From the NCBI RefSeq assembly GCF_028682455.1, contig NZ_JANHLD010000001.1, positions 1,652,001 through 1,716,000 on the forward strand: DNA of 64,000 nucleotides. The letters are read 5' to 3'. The position numbers were made by a program, and so were the translations under genes. Origin of the DNA: Pseudomonas putida (GTDB taxonomy: Bacteria > Pseudomonadota > Gammaproteobacteria > Pseudomonadales > Pseudomonadaceae). The notes below the pieces were generated by a model. That model was given only the letters and a program-made list of their open reading frames with translations, ran no database searches and was not told the DNA's origin. This document shows, piece by piece, positions 52,024 through 61,909 of this stretch. The first letter of the stretch is position 1. Every line of letters begins with the position of its first letter.

Positions 52024-53181
52024 TCAGTTTTGCGTCCGGGTGGACGACAGAGCCAGGTCTTGGTTGGCAGTTCGGGTTTTCTTCAGCTGGGCGATCCATT
52101 GCGGGTCGAAATCGCTCAGGTCGTTTTTCATCGGCAGATAGCGTTCCGGGAACTCCCAGATCAGCACCTGCGGGGCGCTGCTCTTGAAGGCGTCGCTTTG
52201 CAGGTACTTGAGCATCGGCAACAGCGGACCATGGCCGTCTTCGGCGTAATTGACCACGTCGCTGCGCAGCGCCTGCTGCAAGGCACCGAGGAAGTTCCAG
52301 TGGGGGTTGGCGCTGTAGCTGGTACCCACCAGCGCCACCGGGATTTCGCTGTCGGCGAACAGCGCGTCGCCGCTTTCAGCCGCTGCGTCGGCCGGGCGGG
52401 TGTTGCGTTGCTGCAAGGTGTCCGGTGCCGGTAGCAAGTTGCTGAACAGTGGGTCCAGCGGCAGGAAGTTGGTCAGGTCGCCCTTGTATGGCTCGGCCGG
52501 GCGCTGTTCGGTGACGAACAGCTGCGGCTCGCCATTGAGCAGGTTCTGGCGGTTGACCGCCTCGGCCAGGTGCTGGGCTACCACTTCGGCGCCCATGGGC
52601 GTCCAGTGGGTGTCGGTGCGCAGGAATAGCTGGCCACGGGTCTTGGCGCTTTGCAGCGGCGCCAGCAGGTCGGGGGCGAACACGCCGGCCTGGCGGGCCT
52701 GGGCGTGGAACTCGTTGTACAGGTCGTTGTGCAGCGAAGCCGGGGTCTGCTCGCCCAGGTATTCGCTGTACAGCCGCGCCTTGGCCGGCACGATCGCCAG
52801 TACCAGCTGCACGCCGCGCTGGTGCAGGGTGTCGCGCACCCCGCGGATCAGCGCCAGGTTTTCCTGTTCGAACTGGTCGCTGCCGGCGACCGGCTTGAAC
52901 TCTTCGTCACTGAATAACCACTGCTCGCGGCCCAGCACAACACCGGGGCGGCCTTCGTTGAACAGTTTGAAGTCCAGCGCCGCCCAGAGGTTGGTGCCGA
53001 TGCGTTTGAGCGGGAACTGCTCGTCGTAATGGGTCTCGGCAGCCTTGGCCAGCTTGCCGTCGAGCACACTCATCTGTGCGGTGCGCTGGAAGCTGCCCAA
53101 GCCGCCCAGCGACCAGATGCCCAGGCCCAGCAGCAGGACCAGGAACAGCAGTGAATAGAGTTTGCGTAATGATCGGGTCAT
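52024..53181 (-). CDS. algJ: AlgJ, alginate O-acetyltransferase
   Basis: Membrane-anchored periplasmic SGNH-like enzyme that accepts acetyl groups from AlgI and passes them on for alginate acetylation. The 385-aa protein has an N-terminal anchor (about 8-26). The catalytic triad is visible at positions identical to P. aeruginosa AlgJ: Asp190 and His192 in RTDTHWTPMG, and Ser288 in ALVGTSYS. ATG 53181 is 11 bases after the algI stop; longer frames upstream overlap algI and are not used. It fits directly between algI and algF. Confidence 0.96.
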   Translation of the reverse strand: MTRSLRKLYSLLFLVLLLGLGIWSLGGLGSFQRTAQMSVLDGKLAKAAETHYDEQFPLKRIGTNLWAALDFKLFNEGRPGVVLGREQWLFSDEEFKPVAGSDQFEQENLALIRGVRDTLHQRGVQLVLAIVPAKARLYSEYLGEQTPASLHNDLYNEFHAQARQAGVFAPDLLAPLQSAKTRGQLFLRTDTHWTPMGAEVVAQHLAEAVNRQNLLNGEPQLFVTEQRPAEPYKGDLTNFLPLDPLFSNLLPAPDTLQQRNTRPADAAAESGDALFADSEIPVALVGTSYSANPHWNFLGALQQALRSDVVNYAEDGHGPLLPMLKYLQSDAFKSSAPQVLIWEFPERYLPMKNDLSDFDPQWIAQLKKTRTANQDLALSSTRTQN

Positions 53182-53192
53182 GGTCGGCTCCC

Positions 53193-54650
53193 TCAGAACT
53201 GGAAGTAGAGGAACGGCGAGTAGCTTTGCGCCGAGAGCTTGAGGATCGAGGCAACGAACAGCAGCAGCACCAGGGCGCGGGTCAGGTACAGGCCCCAGTC
53301 CAGGCTGATGCTGCCATCGGCATGCACGGCCACCGGATGGGCCTTGGCCGAGGGCCTGGCGTTGCGGTAGAAGTCGCGCAGTCCGAAGAAGGCCAGGGTG
53401 GCGTAGGCCACCACCAGGGTCGCCACTTGCAGGCTGGTGAGGTTGGCGCGGTTGAGTTCCGACAGCTGCCAGTCGCCGAAGCTGAACATGGCGCCATACA
53501 TGCGGCCTGCCACATGGAGGTTTTCGGCGCGGAAGATCACCCAGCCGATCACCACCAGGAGGAAGGTGAAGGCCCACTTGATCGGGTTGAAGCGCTGTGG
53601 GTTGGTGTCCAGGCCCAGGGCCCGTTCGATGGCCAGCCACAGGCCGTGCCAGGCACCCCAGATGATGTAGGTGAAGTTGGCGCCGTGCCACAGGCCGCCC
53701 AACAGCATGGTCAGGAACAGGTTGCGGTAGGTGTTGAGGGTGCCTTTGCGGTTACCGCCCAGGGTGATGTACAGGTAGTCGCGCAGCCAGGTCGACAGGC
53801 TGATGTGCCAGCGCCGCCAGAACTCGGTGATCGACTGGCTGATGTAGGGCTGCTGGAAGTTTTCCATGAAGCGAAAGCCCATCATCAGGCCCAGGCCGAT
53901 GGCCATGTCGCTGTAGCCGGAGAAGTCGAAGTACAGCTGCGCGGTGTAGGCCAGGGCGCCGAGCCAGGCGTCGCCCGTCGTCGGGTTCTGCAAGGCGAAG
54001 CAGTGGTCGGCGACCACCGCCAGGGTGTCGGCGATGAACACTTTCTTGATGAAACCCTGCATGAACCGCGTGCAGCCCTCGGAGAACTTGTCGAGGGTGT
54101 GGGTGCGGTGGTTGAACTGGTCGGCCAGGTCGCGAAAGCGCAGCACGGGGCCGGCGATCAGGTGCGGGAAGATCGCCACGAACGCGGCGAAGTCGATCAG
54201 GTTGCGGGTGGCCGGGGTGTCGCCGCGGTACACGTCAATGATGTAGCTGATCGACTCGAAGATGTAGAACGAGATACCGATGGGCAGCAGCACATGGGTG
54301 AGGATGAACGGCTCGAGCCCGTACTGGGTCATGATCGCATTGATGCTGTCGACCCCGAAATTGGCGTACTTGAAGTAGCCCAGGATGCACAGGTCGACCA
54401 CCACCCCGAGCAGCAGCCAGCGCTGTGCCGGCTTGGTGCGCACACCGGCGGCGCCGACTTTCAGGCCGATCCAGTAGTTCCACAGGGTGACGGCGGCGAA
54501 CAGGGCGAGAAAGTCCACCCGCCACCAGGCGTAGAAGATATAGCTGGCCAGCAGCAACAGGGCGTTGCGGTAGCGTTGCCCGCTCAGGTAGTACAAGCCG
54601 AGAAAGATCGGCAGGAACAGGAACAGGAACACATTGGACGAAAACACCAT
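53193..54650 (-). CDS. algI: AlgI, MBOAT acetyl transfer membrane protein
   Basis: Inner-membrane O-acyltransferase that moves acetyl groups across the membrane for alginate O-acetylation. The 485-aa protein starts MVFSSNVFLFLFLPIFLGLY and has many membrane segments. The MBOAT catalytic His lies in LLGGLWHGANFTYIIWGAWHG, with the conserved DFSGYSDMAIGLG earlier. The gene follows algL after a 143-bp gap holding a REP pair, the largest gap in the operon, and precedes algJ by 11 bases. Length and motifs equal known AlgI proteins. Confidence 0.97.
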   Translation of the reverse strand: MVFSSNVFLFLFLPIFLGLYYLSGQRYRNALLLLASYIFYAWWRVDFLALFAAVTLWNYWIGLKVGAAGVRTKPAQRWLLLGVVVDLCILGYFKYANFGVDSINAIMTQYGLEPFILTHVLLPIGISFYIFESISYIIDVYRGDTPATRNLIDFAAFVAIFPHLIAGPVLRFRDLADQFNHRTHTLDKFSEGCTRFMQGFIKKVFIADTLAVVADHCFALQNPTTGDAWLGALAYTAQLYFDFSGYSDMAIGLGLMMGFRFMENFQQPYISQSITEFWRRWHISLSTWLRDYLYITLGGNRKGTLNTYRNLFLTMLLGGLWHGANFTYIIWGAWHGLWLAIERALGLDTNPQRFNPIKWAFTFLLVVIGWVIFRAENLHVAGRMYGAMFSFGDWQLSELNRANLTSLQVATLVVAYATLAFFGLRDFYRNARPSAKAHPVAVHADGSISLDWGLYLTRALVLLLFVASILKLSAQSYSPFLYFQF

Positions 54651-54737
54651 CCCGATCTCTCCTTGTCGTTATCCACAATCGGGGCAGCAGCCCCCCAAAC
54701 CCCCCGTGAAACATCACTGGAGGCAACCAAACTGACT

Positions 54738-54788
54738 GTAGGAGCGGGCTTGCCCCTCGATCGCATCGCGGGGCAGGCCCGCTCCTAC
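54738..54788. repeat. Inverted REP pair between algL and algI
   Basis: GTAGGAGCGGGCTTGCCCC faces GGGGCAGGCCCGCTCCTAC with a 13-bp spacer, making a strong hairpin of 19-base arms with one mismatch. It lies 6 bases downstream of the algL stop and 88 bases before algI. In the transcript it could shield the upstream message or lower downstream transcription. Confidence 0.85.
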
Positions 54789-54793
54789 AGGTT

Positions 54794-55948
54794 CTACTCG
54801 GCCTGCGGGTCGTAGACCCGGGTCAGGTCGCCGCCCAGGCGGAAGCTCTTGAACGGCTGCATGTCGCGCTTTTTCTCCAACGCATCGGCGCTGCAGCGAT
54901 AAAGGCTGCACCAGGGTTCGAGCCAGGCGTACTTGCTGTCGATCTTCAGGTCGTGCATGTCCTGCTTTTTGCCATTCTTGTTCTTGAACGGGCTCGGGTC
55001 CTCGACCCCGGACAGCACCCGGTCACCCAGGCGCTTGAGTGCGCCATTGTTTTCCGGACGTACATCCACGCCATTGGCCTGGGCAAAGCTTGCGATCATC
55101 GCCAGCGGCGGCAGGGCGTAGTTGTGGTAGGCCAGGGCGCGCTGCTTGCGCTTGAGCTCGTTGGGCAGGAAACCCTGGGCATCGACCTGGTTGGCTGCCA
55201 CGCGGTACTCCTTGATCGACCAGTCGAACAGGTCGCGGCGGTCGGTGGCCACGGCGGTGGCCATGACCGACCAGGCGGCCCAGTAGGAGTGGTTGTTGAT
55301 TTTTTCCAGCGGCAGGTCGCTCCAGTCCTTGACCACCTGGTCGGCCAGGCGCGAGAACCATTTCTCGATCAGCTCGGCCTCTTGCTGGTGCGCGGCCAGG
55401 GGCTTGGAGTTGGAGAACTTGAGCTTCAACCAGGACGAGCTCAGGCTGCCCAGTGCCCATTTGCGCATGGACTTGCCGGTGTGGTTGTAGTCGGTGGACA
55501 TCAGCGCATCGGCGCGGGCCCAGCTGCCGAGCCACTGCAGCGTGCAGTCGAGCTGCTGGGGGCGGCCGTCGCGCATGTACTGCATCACCTGCTTGCTGAC
55601 GCCACGCTCAAGGGTGGTGATGCCGGCGGTGGAGTCGCGGAAGGCTTTTTCCGATGCCTTGTTCAGGGTGGCGCGGGCTTTGTCGGAGCCTTCGTACTTG
55701 CTGCGAAACTGCAGCTTGTCGGTGTAGGGCTTGGGCACGGCTTCGCAGGTGTAGTCGCTGGGGCCGGTCTTGAGTTTTTCGATCCCGGCGTAGTAGCCCT
55801 GGGGTGGAACCAGGCCTGCGGCGTGCACGGTGGGGCCGAACAGCACCAGGGCCAAGGCGAGTGCCTTGTAGGAGCGGGTTTGCCCCGCGAAAAGGCCGGT
55901 ATTGCTATCGCGGGGCAAGCCCGCTCCTACAGGTGTGAAGTTGTTCAT
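54794..55948 (-). CDS. algL: AlgL, alginate lyase with REP-derived signal-peptide extension
   Basis: Periplasmic lyase that degrades stray alginate and supports export. The 384-aa protein matches known AlgL from [15 protein letters not shown] onward, with [20 protein letters not shown], the active-site [15 protein letters not shown], and the Arg/Tyr region [15 protein letters not shown] 55948 has GAGG five bases upstream and is the only plausible start. Residues 7-27 ([20 protein letters not shown] plus Tyr) are encoded by a REP pair, followed by a normal hydrophobic core [10 protein letters not shown] and cleavage near VHA. Known AlgL signal peptides (full P. aeruginosa protein about 367 aa) lack this extension. 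It is 7 bases after algX. Confidence 0.93.
   Translation of the reverse strand: MNNFTPVGAGLPRDSNTGLFAGQTRSYKALALALVLFGPTVHAAGLVPPQGYYAGIEKLKTGPSDYTCEAVPKPYTDKLQFRSKYEGSDKARATLNKASEKAFRDSTAGITTLERGVSKQVMQYMRDGRPQQLDCTLQWLGSWARADALMSTDYNHTGKSMRKWALGSLSSSWLKLKFSNSKPLAAHQQEAELIEKWFSRLADQVVKDWSDLPLEKINNHSYWAAWSVMATAVATDRRDLFDWSIKEYRVAANQVDAQGFLPNELKRKQRALAYHNYALPPLAMIASFAQANGVDVRPENNGALKRLGDRVLSGVEDPSPFKNKNGKKQDMHDLKIDSKYAWLEPWCSLYRCSADALEKKRDMQPFKSFRLGGDLTRVYDPQAE
55868..55930. repeat. 63-bp inverted REP pair inside the algL signal-peptide codons
   Basis: Runs from GTAGGAGCGGG to CCCGCTCCTAC with a short non-palindromic centre around GGCCGGTATTG. It differs from the copy in algK (61813-61875) at only 4 of 63 positions. 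Exactly 21 codons long, free of stops in the algL frame, and only 17 bases downstream of the start codon. Confidence 0.93.
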
Positions 55949-55955
55949 AAGCACC

Positions 55956-57359
55956 TCAAATGCTGCGTTTGCAGAGCGTGGCCTCGACCTTCTGGGTACC
56001 GCTTTGCGGCCCCTGGACTTCCACGGCGAGCAGGGTCTGGCTGGCCCAGTCTTCGTCCTCGCGCAGTTGGAAGGCGAAGCGGCCATCGGTGTCGGAGGTC
56101 TCGGGCTTTTCGATCTTCACGTCTTCATGACGGCCGTTGAGGTACCAGAGGGTGGCCTGCAGGACCTTGACCGAGGTGTCCTCGAACTTGATGTCCAGCT
56201 GGTGGCGGCCGTTGACCAGGTCCTTGATCACGCCACCCTTGCCGTTGACCATCAGTTCGTTCTTGCCCGGTTTGAGCGTGGCGCTGGCGTGCATCTGGGC
56301 GGGCCGGCCCTCGCAGCCGTTGTCGAGCAGGGCGAGCATCTGCCGCCAGATGGTTTCCTGGTCCAGGCGGTAGAGCGGGGAGAATTCCCAGATGAGGATC
56401 TTGGGCGGGTTGTTCTTGAAGTCGTCGCTGCCCAGGTACTGGATCATCGAGCCTTCCAGGCCGCCGCCAGGGAAGGCGACATTGAGCACGTCGGCACCGA
56501 TGTACTGCTCGAGGAAACCCGAGAAGTTGTAGTTCTTGCCGCTGTGGCTGGTACCGACCAGGGTGATCTGCGGGTTGCCGCTGTCGCCGAACAGGTCGTC
56601 GCTGCCACTTTCGCCTTTGGGCTCGGTGGTGAACTGGTCCATGTACTGCACCGCATAGCTGGTGCCGCACAGCTGCCCGGCGACGTTGTGCAAGGTGCCG
56701 GCCTTGCCCATGCGCCCGGACTTGTGGCTTTCGAATTCGCGCCGGGGAATACCCTCGAAGGCCGGCATCTTGTGCACGGTGTCGGCAACGATTTTCGCCG
56801 CGCGCTCGGCGCCGTAGGGCGTCCAGTGCTGGTCGCCACGGAAGTAGAAATCCTTGCCCTGGTCTGCGGCTGCCAGTTGCTCGTTGGTCAGCGGCGACAG
56901 GTCGGGCACGTTGTAGCCCATCTTGCTGAAGCGGGCGAGCATGGCCTGGTAGTTGCCCAGGGCCTTCTCATAGTTGAACGCGGCCTTCTCGGCAGGCTTG
57001 AGCATGTTGCGGTTCACCAGGCCACGGGTCGGCTGGTAGACCACCACCAGTTCGATGCCGCGTGCCTTGAAGGCGTCGTGCAGTTGTTGCAGGCGCTTGT
57101 AGCCGGCCGGGGTGGTGTTGAATTCGGTACGCAGGTCTTCGCGAGTACGGAACAACCAGTCGCCCTGCGCTTGCACCAGGGTGGTGAAGTTCTGCTGGTA
57201 ACGGGTGGTGTAGCGACTGGCGTCGTGGGCTGCGGGGCACAACTGGCAGCACGGTTCGGCGGTGAAGGTCGGCGCCTGTACGGTATCGGCACTGGCGCCG
57301 TTGCTGATGGCCAGCAGGGCGGCGCTTACGCCCAGGAGTTTGATCAGGTGTGGGGTCAT
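55956..57359 (-). CDS. algX: AlgX, terminal alginate acetyltransferase
   Basis: Periplasmic enzyme that binds alginate and adds O-acetyl groups, and is part of the export complex. The 467-aa protein has a signal peptide (1-24, NGASA), an SGNH-like catalytic domain with Asp176 and His178 in GDQHWTPYG and Ser271 in LVGTSHSG (P. aeruginosa numbering 174/176/269), and a C-terminal carbohydrate-binding module (about 345-467). ATG 57359 is selected because GAGG lies nine bases upstream; the ATG at 57374 overlapping the algG stop has no such site. Cys pair CCQLC near the N-terminus is as in known AlgX. Confidence 0.95.
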   Translation of the reverse strand: MTPHLIKLLGVSAALLAISNGASADTVQAPTFTAEPCCQLCPAAHDASRYTTRYQQNFTTLVQAQGDWLFRTREDLRTEFNTTPAGYKRLQQLHDAFKARGIELVVVYQPTRGLVNRNMLKPAEKAAFNYEKALGNYQAMLARFSKMGYNVPDLSPLTNEQLAAADQGKDFYFRGDQHWTPYGAERAAKIVADTVHKMPAFEGIPRREFESHKSGRMGKAGTLHNVAGQLCGTSYAVQYMDQFTTEPKGESGSDDLFGDSGNPQITLVGTSHSGKNYNFSGFLEQYIGADVLNVAFPGGGLEGSMIQYLGSDDFKNNPPKILIWEFSPLYRLDQETIWRQMLALLDNGCEGRPAQMHASATLKPGKNELMVNGKGGVIKDLVNGRHQLDIKFEDTSVKVLQATLWYLNGRHEDVKIEKPETSDTDGRFAFQLREDEDWASQTLLAVEVQGPQSGTQKVEATLCKRSI

Positions 57360-57370
57360 GTCAGGCATCC

Positions 57371-58936
57371 TCATTCGGCCATTTCGGTCTGGCGTTCGAC
57401 CGGGTCGATCAATACGGCTTTCTGCTGGCGCACCATCAGGTCGAGGATCTCGTCCTGGCGTTCACCCAGCACACCGGAAAAACTGATGCCGCTGGCCTTG
57501 CTCGGGGCCAGCATCGACACCCGGTACAGCTCAACACTCAACGGCGAGTCGATCGACAGCGGGCCGCTGCCATTGGCCGCCAGCTCACCGCCGACCACGA
57601 TCAGCGAGACCTTGGTGTCGAACGGGTCCAGGGCGATATCGCGGTCGGTGTCGGAGAGGTCCTTGATGTGCCCGTACACACCCACCAGGCCGTTGGCCAT
57701 TGCGACGTTTTCGTACAGGCGGATGTTCACGCTGTTGCGCACGCGAATGCCGTGGCGGCGGTTGCTGATCAGCTTGTTGCCCCAGATCAGGTTGTCGCCG
57801 CTTTCGTACAAGGTGATGCCGTCGGTGTGGTTGCGGTAGATCTCGTTGTAGGCGATCAGGTTGTTGACGCTGTTGCGGTCGATCACCACGCCCGAGAGCT
57901 TGTTGTCGTAGCTCTTGTTGTTGATGATCCAGCTGTCGTTGACCTCGCGGGAGACGATGATCCCGTGCTTCTTCTTGGTCCCGTGGACGGTGTTGCCGGC
58001 GATGATCAGCCGGTGCGAACGGTCATGTGGGTCGATGCCGTAGACGATGTTGTCGCGGTAGATGCTGTCCTTGACCACAAAGTCGCTGGTCTCGTAGCAG
58101 TAGAAGCCGTACCACATGTCGCTGAACTCGGAGCCGATGATCCAGCCGGTGGGTTCGGGGCGGTTCATCTGCTTGGCCATGTTCGGCGTGTACTGGGAAA
58201 TACTCACGCCGTACGACTTGCTCTTGGCGTAGCCGAAGCTGGCCATTTTGGTGTTGACGATGTAGGTCTCGGTGCCGCCCCACGAAAGCAGGAACGGGCG
58301 GAATTCCTTCGGCGAGCGGAAGGTGGCCGGGCCATTGTCTTTCTCGCGCCAGCCGGTCACCTGGGTATCGGTGACGAACAGCTTGCCGTCGTTGACGATG
58401 AACGAGCCGCCTTCCTGGGACAGGCGCAGTTCCTTGACCTTGCCGTCGATCTCCAGCACACCCTTTTCCCCGACCACGATCGGCAGACGCGCCAGGTACA
58501 CCCCCGGCGATGTTTCGCTCAGGTACTGCTTGGGCACCCGCTTGCTCAGTTCGGTGAAGTTCACATGGCCGTCGTCGATGAAGATCGCCTGGGGAATGCC
58601 GTGTTGGCGGGCTACCCACTCGGCCATCTTGTTGTCGCCGCCGATGAACTCCTTGAGCGCGGTTTCCTGCAGCATGCGCCGCACCGATACCTTGCCCTTG
58701 TGCGCACGCTGGATCTTTTTCTGCACGGCCTCGGCGGTATAGCCGGTGAGGTCCGGCAGGGTCGGTGCCGGAATCTGCAACGGTTCTATCGGCGCGCTGC
58801 TGACCGTATAGGTCTTGGCTTGCTGCAGTTCCTTGGCCACCGGCACCGGCGCCTGGCTGTTGGCCAGGGCGATGCTGCTGGCCAGCAGCAGGGAGCCGGC
58901 CAGCAAGCGGTGCAGGGTGTTGGTTTGAAGGCTCAT
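57371..58936 (-). CDS. algG: AlgG, mannuronan C5-epimerase
   Basis: Periplasmic epimerase converting mannuronate to guluronate residues in the polymer. The 521-aa protein has a signal peptide (about 1-25, IALA) and a right-handed beta-helix built from repeats (ASFGYAKSKSYGVSISQY, GWIIGSEFSDMWYGFYCYET, HRLIIAGNTVHGTKKKHG). The catalytic motif DPHDRS is at residues 302-307 with the general acid/base His304. It is 18 bases after algE and its stop lies 11 bases before the chosen algX start. Length is close to family members (about 520-543). Confidence 0.97.
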   Translation of the reverse strand: MSLQTNTLHRLLAGSLLLASSIALANSQAPVPVAKELQQAKTYTVSSAPIEPLQIPAPTLPDLTGYTAEAVQKKIQRAHKGKVSVRRMLQETALKEFIGGDNKMAEWVARQHGIPQAIFIDDGHVNFTELSKRVPKQYLSETSPGVYLARLPIVVGEKGVLEIDGKVKELRLSQEGGSFIVNDGKLFVTDTQVTGWREKDNGPATFRSPKEFRPFLLSWGGTETYIVNTKMASFGYAKSKSYGVSISQYTPNMAKQMNRPEPTGWIIGSEFSDMWYGFYCYETSDFVVKDSIYRDNIVYGIDPHDRSHRLIIAGNTVHGTKKKHGIIVSREVNDSWIINNKSYDNKLSGVVIDRNSVNNLIAYNEIYRNHTDGITLYESGDNLIWGNKLISNRRHGIRVRNSVNIRLYENVAMANGLVGVYGHIKDLSDTDRDIALDPFDTKVSLIVVGGELAANGSGPLSIDSPLSVELYRVSMLAPSKASGISFSGVLGERQDEILDLMVRQQKAVLIDPVERQTEMAE

Positions 58937-58954
58937 ATCAGTGCACTCCAGGCA

Positions 58955-60436
58955 TCAGAAGCGCCAGATCACGTCGACAAAGGCGCGGTGCATGTAGGAG
59001 TCCGCTTCCTTGCCATAGGCGTCACCCGGCTTGAACACGCCGCCACGAAAGCGCACCAGCGCCGATGGCTCGTCGATCGACTGGCTCAGGGCTGCAGGCA
59101 GCAGGCCCTGCTTGAAGTACTTGGTGACCACCAGGTCGACTTCCTGGCCGAGGTCTTTCTCGCCCTGGATCAACGGGCGGTTGATGCCGTTGTCCTCGAC
59201 CACGGCGTTGATGCCGCTGCTGCCGATGTTCTGGTCGCCATCGACACGCCAGAACTTGTGGTAGATCAGGCTGGCGTCGTAGTCGTCGCGCAGTTGCCAG
59301 GAGGTGAACAGCGTGGCGGCCTGGAGGTTGCCCAGCTCGCCGCGGAAGGCCTCGCCGAAGCGGTGAACGCGCGAACGGGTGCCGGTGTAGTTGGAGCGGT
59401 TGCTCTCAAGGCCGGTCTGCTCGTAGTTGCTCGAACCGTCGCTGCCACCGCCGCCACTGCCGCGGGCGTAGGCGGCACCGACCTGCCAGTTGGGGTCAAG
59501 GCGCAGGCGGATGCCGAGGTCGGTGGCCCAGGCATTGACGTCGCCACTCTGCTTGCCGCTGGCGACCTGCTCGCCGTTGACCGTGGTGGTGTTGAGGCTG
59601 TCGCGATCACCGGTCAGCCAGGTCATGCTGCCCCAGTAGTTGACGCGGTTCTGGTTGCGCCAGTTGTAGGCGTCGCTGTTGGCCTCAAGACCCAGCCAGG
59701 TGAGGTCGCCGGTGCGGGTCTTGTCGAGCTGGTCGACGGTCTCGCCGGGGTTCTTCAGGTTGCCGTCGTCATGGGTGTGGTGGGCGCGCAGGCCGACCCA
59801 GTGACCGGGCGTCCATTGGGTGGCGACGTCGCCGTAGACGTGCAGGCGATCCTTGTCTTCGGGGGCCAGTTCGGTGAGATCGGTACGGTATTCGCTGAAG
59901 CGCTCCGCCATGCCCAGGTTGGCGCGCAGCAGGGTGGTGTCGAAGGTCCAGTTCAGCGCTTCGATGTTGGTGTCGCGCCACATGCCGTCTTCGTTGCGCA
60001 GGCGCTGGCGACCGAAGCGCAGTTGCTCGCCGGGGTAGGCGGTGAGGCCGCTGTAGCCGACCCAGAATTCGCGCATGGCGAGGTAACTCTTGTCGGCTTC
60101 GCGACCGTCTGCACCGCCGCTGTCGGTTTCGGCCTCGTCACCGGACTGACGCAGGGTGTCGGTCTCGATGATATCGGTGGCAGCCACCGCCTGGCCCATG
60201 GCGAAGGCACTCCAGTTGCCGCGCTCGCCGTACACCCACGGGCGCAGGTCCAGGCCCACGCCGTTGACGTCACCACCGGAACGGGTGCCCAGGTCGCGGT
60301 CGTCTTCGGACTGGCCGGTGATTTTCACATCCAGGCCGAAGTTCTTTTCGGCGGTCATGGCCGCCAGGGTCGGGCACGACCAGAGCAGGGCGAAGCCCAG
60401 GCCTACACCGGCTTTCATCCACGGATTGAGTGTCAT
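58955..60436 (-). CDS. algE: AlgE, outer membrane alginate porin
   Basis: Export pore for alginate in the outer membrane, working with AlgK. The 493-aa protein has a signal peptide ending LAA (about 1-26), begins its mature part [20 protein letters not shown], and contains [25 protein letters not shown], a conserved AlgE stretch. It ends in [12 protein letters not shown] with a terminal Phe typical of 18-strand barrels. Its ATG overlaps the algK stop by 4 bases, reflecting the AlgK-AlgE partnership. Length equals known AlgE (about 490). Confidence 0.97.
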   Translation of the reverse strand: MTLNPWMKAGVGLGFALLWSCPTLAAMTAEKNFGLDVKITGQSEDDRDLGTRSGGDVNGVGLDLRPWVYGERGNWSAFAMGQAVAATDIIETDTLRQSGDEAETDSGGADGREADKSYLAMREFWVGYSGLTAYPGEQLRFGRQRLRNEDGMWRDTNIEALNWTFDTTLLRANLGMAERFSEYRTDLTELAPEDKDRLHVYGDVATQWTPGHWVGLRAHHTHDDGNLKNPGETVDQLDKTRTGDLTWLGLEANSDAYNWRNQNRVNYWGSMTWLTGDRDSLNTTTVNGEQVASGKQSGDVNAWATDLGIRLRLDPNWQVGAAYARGSGGGGSDGSSNYEQTGLESNRSNYTGTRSRVHRFGEAFRGELGNLQAATLFTSWQLRDDYDASLIYHKFWRVDGDQNIGSSGINAVVEDNGINRPLIQGEKDLGQEVDLVVTKYFKQGLLPAALSQSIDEPSALVRFRGGVFKPGDAYGKEADSYMHRAFVDVIWRF

Positions 60437-61896
60437 AGGGAGTCCTCGCCTTGTTCGGTTTCACGCACGGCCTGCAGGGCCAGGGCGCCGCTGCCCGGGC
60501 CCATGGCACCTCGGGCCTGGCGCTCTTGCTGCAGCAGGCGCTGCGCCTGCGCCTTTTGCGGTGGAGTGAGTTGCTGGTCGAGCTGGGCGGCCAGCGCCTG
60601 TGATTGCTCGCTGGGGTTGGCTTGCGCCAGCTGGCTGAAGACCCAGGCGTTGACCAGGTCCTGGCGGATGCCGTGGCCTTCGCTGAACAGCTGGGCCAGG
60701 GCGTAGTCGGCGCTGAGCTGGCCGCCACGGGCAGCCGTGAGCAGGTGGTCGACGGCCAGTTGCGGGTCGACCTTGCCCAGGTAGCCGCGGCGATACAGCT
60801 GGCCCAGGTAGTAGTGGGCGCTGATTTCACCGGCGTCGGCGGCGCTTTGCAGGTGGGTCACGGCCTTTTGCGCATCGGCAGGTACCGTCTTGCCTTCGTA
60901 GTAGAGGCGGCCCAGCAGCAGTTCGGCGCGCGGTTGCTCGGCGGCGCGGCCCTTGTCGATGTATTCCATCAATTTGTCGGTGTCGCCGAGCTCGGGGAAG
61001 TCGTACAGCAGTTGCGCCAGGCTCACCCAGGAGCCGGGGTTGGCCGGCGCGACCTGTTCGAGCAGGGCCTGGGCGGTTTTTTCGTCGGTTTGGCCCAGGG
61101 TGCGGTCGGCCAGTACGCGGGCAACGCTGTCGACCCGGGTGGCCGGGATAACGCCGCGCTGGTAGGCGCTCTTCACTTGCTCGATCAGCGCCGCTTGCTG
61201 CTCGGGCTGGCCGCGTTTCTGGTAGACAGTGGCCAGTTCCACGTAGCAGATGTCGGTGCTGGCCAGTGCGGCCTTGCAGATCTGTTCCACCTCGGCCAGA
61301 TGCTGGTCGTAGGTGTTCTGGGTGCGGTACAGCAGCACTTGTGCCAGACCCGCTTCCGGGTAGCCGGCGGCGCGCCATTGGTCGATCTGCTGCTGGGCAT
61401 TGATGCGCGGGAAGCTCTGCGGATATTGCAGATACAGCATGGCCAGCGGGATCAGGGTGTTGCCCTCGCCGTTGGCGAAGGCCTTCTTGAGCAAGGTCTC
61501 GGCTTCCTGGCGCTCGGCTTCAGTGGCGCCCGGCTTGGCGGCCAGCAAGCGGCCCAGGCGTGCCTGGGCACGGGGCGAAATGTCGGCAGCGGCGCGGTAG
61601 GTGGCTTCGGCTTCCTTGAGCTTTGCCGGATCCCGGGTTTCTACCTGGATATCGGCCAGGCCCACCTGGGCCTCGCTGTAGCCAAGGTCGGCCAGCTGGC
61701 GGTAGTTCTGCTCGGCCAGGGCGGTGTCGCCGCGCTTGAGCGCTTCGTTGGCCAGGCGCTGGTCGGGCAGGCCGGCGCAACCGGCCAGGGTGATCGCCAG
61801 GGCGAGTGCCAGGTAGGAGCGGGCTTGCCCCGCGATAAGGCCGGTATTGTCATCGCGGGGCAAGCCCGCTCCTACAGGTAAGTGAGTGAAGGTCAT
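60433..61896 (-). CDS. algK: AlgK, TPR outer membrane lipoprotein with REP-derived signal-peptide extension
   Basis: Outer-membrane lipoprotein with Sel1/TPR repeats that positions AlgE and AlgX. The 487-aa protein has the lipobox LAGC with Cys40, then [20 protein letters not shown] as in known AlgK. Repeats such as [20 protein letters not shown] and [20 protein letters not shown] cover the rest. Residues 8-28 ([20 protein letters not shown] plus Tyr) come from an in-frame REP pair and make an unusually long n-region. The start ATG 61896 is firm, with GGGAGG seven bases upstream. It is 13 bases after alg44 and overlaps algE. Confidence 0.94.
   Translation of the reverse strand: MTFTHLPVGAGLPRDDNTGLIAGQARSYLALALAITLAGCAGLPDQRLANEALKRGDTALAEQNYRQLADLGYSEAQVGLADIQVETRDPAKLKEAEATYRAAADISPRAQARLGRLLAAKPGATEAERQEAETLLKKAFANGEGNTLIPLAMLYLQYPQSFPRINAQQQIDQWRAAGYPEAGLAQVLLYRTQNTYDQHLAEVEQICKAALASTDICYVELATVYQKRGQPEQQAALIEQVKSAYQRGVIPATRVDSVARVLADRTLGQTDEKTAQALLEQVAPANPGSWVSLAQLLYDFPELGDTDKLMEYIDKGRAAEQPRAELLLGRLYYEGKTVPADAQKAVTHLQSAADAGEISAHYYLGQLYRRGYLGKVDPQLAVDHLLTAARGGQLSADYALAQLFSEGHGIRQDLVNAWVFSQLAQANPSEQSQALAAQLDQQLTPPQKAQAQRLLQQERQARGAMGPGSGALALQAVRETEQGEDSL
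61813..61875. repeat. 63-bp inverted REP pair inside the algK signal-peptide codons
   Basis: Same 63-bp unit as in algL (59 of 63 positions identical), same orientation and same reading frame. It begins 20 bases inside the algK coding region and ends just before the hydrophobic core of the lipoprotein signal. Confidence 0.93.
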
Positions 61897-61909
61897 GGTT
61901 ATGCCTCCC

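Noticed and set aside
52024..53691. A 555-codon version of AlgJ with an N-terminal extension
   Set aside because: The extra part overlaps algI out of frame and is Arg/Pro-rich; ATG 53181 begins a proper membrane anchor and gives catalytic positions equal to P. aeruginosa AlgJ.
55956..57374. AlgX start at the ATG overlapping the algG stop
   Set aside because: The internal ATG 57359 has a GAGG at proper distance and starts directly with the signal peptide.
57350..60706. Very long open frame (over 1100 codons) on the plus strand opposite algG, algE and part of algK
   Set aside because: It is the mirror of three well-identified genes with strong third-position GC; the predicted product is Val/Ala/Gly-rich low complexity with no domain.
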